DNA from: Gamarada debralockiae
Lineage: Eukaryota > Ascomycota > Leotiomycetes > Helotiales > Hyphodiscaceae
Length of the DNA: 32,829 nt
Reading direction: 5' to 3'
Assembly (NCBI GenBank): GCA_002803225.1
Contig: NXFV01001352.1
Coordinates: 1-32,829, forward strand
Shown here: piece by piece, positions 30,839-32,829 of the stretch
Layout: the number at the start of each line of letters is the position of its first letter
Position numbering within the stretch: position 1 is the stretch's first letter
Translations under genes and position numbers: made by a program
The notes under the pieces: generated by a model
Seen by the model: the letters and a program-made list of their open reading frames with translations, nothing else
Told to the model about the DNA's origin: nothing
Database searches by the model: none

Positions 30839-32803
30839 ATGTTCACCCACACAGTTCAGGGTCGTGCATTTACCGCACCCCCAGGGCTACAACCCCCTTG
30901 CCACCATCGGCCAAGTTCTGCGAGGTCAGGCCCGAAAACGACCTCAACCACTATCCGTTCAAGCCCATCCGAGACTTTGACAATAGCGTCTGCCTCAAGA
31001 CCTCACGATCTGCCTCCCAAACCCCGGTATTTGGGATTCAGCGAGCCCCGTCATACGTCTAAGCAGAGAAAGCATTCACGGCCTCCTAACGCTACCCTTC
31101 CAGCCATTCCACCAAAGCGTGATGAACATGAAAGAAAGAAACTATCAAACCCGCTCCGTACCACCGCTCTCGCCAGACCACAAAATCCAAGTGAAGATGA
31201 ACATGGATTGCGAAGCTTCGCAAGTATTGAACGGCAATATCGGGAGCCAGAATTGAACGAAGAGATACCCGATCTCTCGTTCTTGAATGCCTGGCAATCT
31301 GGGGATTCACAAAGCCCCAAAAGCTCCCCAGCTTGTCCCCGCACTCCCCCGTCCGGTAAGAGATTTTCTCGATTCAGAGATCGGGACGGGATTCTGCATC
31401 AAGTCACCGCTATTATCATCAACGATGGTTTGAGTGACGGTGATGCGACGAGCGAAGAAAATGGTCGTGATGCAGCAGGATGGACTCGCAGAAGGTTGCG
31501 AGATCGACCCACGAAGGTTGCCGTTATGCAGGAAGACGATAACGATCTCTGGATGAATGGCCCACTCGTCGAATCCATCGAACGAGAGGCATCGGTCACG
31601 CCCAAGATTTATGGTCAGATCCTACCAGCTGTTGAAGCCGGTATCGATGAAGCTCAGGGAGTTGACGACATCGAGCAGAACGGCAACATGCACGAACATG
31701 GAGATGGCAATGCAAAGATTTTATGTGATGACGATTTCGAGAACCACGAAGACGACGAAGTAGAATTCGAAGTCAAGAGAATCCTCGGAGAGAGGGGAGC
31801 AGCCGGTACAGGCATCCACAAGTACAAGATCGAATGGTTGGGTTATAAAACGCCCACCTGGGTCGATGTGAAAAACTGCTTTTGCCCCACGAAAATCGAA
31901 GAATTTCAGGCTCTTAAAAGAGGAGAACTTCTTTCTTCCAAATTGGAGGGTCGAGAGCACGATATCGACGCACTGACGAGGTTGGAAGAGGCCTTCGTCA
32001 GGCACCCCCGCTGGAGAATGAATAATCGCAACACACACACCGGTCGTTTTGCCGCTCGTGGCTCAAGAAACGCTGTCTTGGAAATTATGAGGCAGCCCAC
32101 AGTGGTGCCTGGGGATGTGCGAGCCAACACCGCGAGGCCACCCAGGGAGCAACCGTCAAATAGCTTTCAGAATCTAGATGACCATAAAGCTGGTGAGGGT
32201 GAGGTAGTTTGGGTGTGTACAAGACAACGGGAAGGGCAAAGATTCAAAGAGACCCGTTGGAAGCGCGGACAGCACGAAGAGCTGGAATTCCCACTCGGCC
32301 AGGGGGTTACTGAGGTTGAGCGAATAGAAATGGAGAGGATACCGGAAGAGGAAGCTGAAGAACAACGTCGTGAGGAGAAGACGGCCGCAGTGATGGAGAG
32401 AAGACAAGTGGTGGATGCAAAAGAATGCCGGCGTGCGAAGAAAAAGGAGAAGGCAGAGGCTCGTAGACGGAAGGAAGAAAGACGCGCACTGAAGAGGCAG
32501 AAGCGCGAGGATACTTGGAGAAGAGAGTTGGAGAGGAAAGAACTCGAACGGAGAGAAAACAAGGCAGAGCGACGGCGTCGACGGGCGGCCAAGAGACTGC
32601 GTCGCGAAAATGAAGAGAGGATCAGGCGAGAGAGAGAAGAACGAGAAAAGGCCAAGGCCGAGATGGAAAGGAAATTGGAGGACACGTACGGAAGTATCGG
32701 AGCCAACAGTCGCCAAGGCCGAGAGGATAGAGGAGAGGAAACTTGTTGCGAAAAAGAAGCTAAAGCTTCTGTTGATAGGTCTAGAAGGTACGGTGATATC
32801 TAG
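30839..32803 (+). CDS. chromodomain protein with charged coiled-coil tail; 3' end replaced by an LTR
   Basis: An open frame of 654 codons starting MFTHTVQGRAFTAPPG. A disordered basic/Pro-rich N-terminus is followed by FSRFRDRDGILHQVTAIIIN (about 180-200). A chromodomain at about 305-361 shows VEFEVKRILGER, HKYKIEWLGYKTPTWVDVKN and KIEEFQALKRG; the aromatic/acidic pattern fits methyl-lysine readers of heterochromatin, though the aromatic cage is not fully verifiable by eye. An extremely Arg/Glu/Lys-rich region at about 490-617 should form a long coiled coil or single helix. The last 11 residues (VDRSRRYGDI and the codon before) are encoded by a repeat beginning at 32770 that matches the LTR at 24925-25062, and the stop lies inside it. 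The original C-terminus is therefore lost or lies beyond the window. A frameshift near 32695 is also possible. Confidence 0.7.
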   Translation: MFTHTVQGRAFTAPPGLQPPCHHRPSSARSGPKTTSTTIRSSPSETLTIASASRPHDLPPKPRYLGFSEPRHTSKQRKHSRPPNATLPAIPPKRDEHERKKLSNPLRTTALARPQNPSEDEHGLRSFASIERQYREPELNEEIPDLSFLNAWQSGDSQSPKSSPACPRTPPSGKRFSRFRDRDGILHQVTAIIINDGLSDGDATSEENGRDAAGWTRRRLRDRPTKVAVMQEDDNDLWMNGPLVESIEREASVTPKIYGQILPAVEAGIDEAQGVDDIEQNGNMHEHGDGNAKILCDDDFENHEDDEVEFEVKRILGERGAAGTGIHKYKIEWLGYKTPTWVDVKNCFCPTKIEEFQALKRGELLSSKLEGREHDIDALTRLEEAFVRHPRWRMNNRNTHTGRFAARGSRNAVLEIMRQPTVVPGDVRANTARPPREQPSNSFQNLDDHKAGEGEVVWVCTRQREGQRFKETRWKRGQHEELEFPLGQGVTEVERIEMERIPEEEAEEQRREEKTAAVMERRQVVDAKECRRAKKKEKAEARRRKEERRALKRQKREDTWRRELERKELERRENKAERRRRRAAKRLRRENEERIRREREEREKAKAEMERKLEDTYGSIGANSRQGREDRGEETCCEKEAKASVDRSRRYGDI

Positions 32804-32829
32804 GGACAGGCAGCAGGCTATCGGTACAG
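32770..32829. mobile_element. second copy of the 138-bp LTR, inverted, cut by the window edge
   Basis: From TGTTGATAGGTCTAGAAGG at 32770 the sequence equals the reverse complement of 25062 leftward for 47 bases, then differs at a few positions (gctatcggtacag against gtcatcggtatag). The far end lies outside the window. It interrupts the chromodomain reading frame. Confidence 0.8.

Noticed and set aside
32167..32716. Two minus-strand frames of about 180 codons, Ser/Leu/Phe-rich
   Set aside because: They are antisense shadows of the Arg/Glu/Lys-rich coiled coil of the chromodomain gene.

Overview
The window is nuclear DNA of a filamentous ascomycete (Pezizomycotina). The evidence is many short GT-AG introns of about 40-140 nt, fungal-type housekeeping genes, a long AT-rich transposase relic, and C-to-T/G-to-A damage in a CpA context that looks like repeat-induced point mutation (RIP). 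I cannot assign a genus.

Layout. 1-780: left end, an AT-rich, RIP-damaged Tc1/mariner-like transposase relic (minus), then a possible solo LTR (1027-1276). 2506-3694: ODC1-type mitochondrial oxodicarboxylate carrier (+). 4462-6085: mitochondrial class 2 dihydroorotate dehydrogenase (+). 6991-8764: RIP-damaged argininosuccinate lyase copy (-). 9570-12418: GMP synthase in 16 exons (+). 13307-14389: short-chain dehydrogenase (+). 14919-16406: decayed SGNH/PC-esterase-like membrane protein gene (+), split by a 218-bp TA-flanked MITE. 16688-17519: small protein with a His-Me-finger endonuclease zinc loop (+). 18487-19260: second SDR with an atypical active site (-). 19849-21510: sedolisin (tripeptidyl peptidase) pseudogene (-). 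21567-22938: IPI3 WD-repeat ribosome-biogenesis factor (-). 24155-26532: unrecognised decayed gene (+) carrying a solo LTR. 26788-28153: secreted aspartic-protease-like protein without a visible catalytic dyad (-). 29051-29406: BTB/POZ relic (+). 30839-32803: chromodomain protein (+) whose reading frame runs into a second copy of the same LTR at the right edge.

How it fits together. The intact genes are mostly housekeeping: two nucleotide-synthesis genes (DHODH for pyrimidines, GUA1 for GMP), a mitochondrial carrier and a ribosome-assembly factor. Between them lie broken genes. Two modes of decay can be told apart. Transition-type damage (CpA to TpA stops, a lost catalytic His or Asp) hits the mariner relic and the ASL copy, as expected for RIP of duplicated DNA. 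Small indels and element insertions (a MITE, LTRs) hit the SGNH, sedolisin, BTB and unknown genes. No secondary-metabolite cluster, CRISPR array or tRNA was seen. The items most worth a second look are the MITE with exact TA target duplication, the shared LTR in two coding regions, the RIP-killed ASL duplicate, the pseudo-aspartic protease and the GC-AG intron of ODC1.
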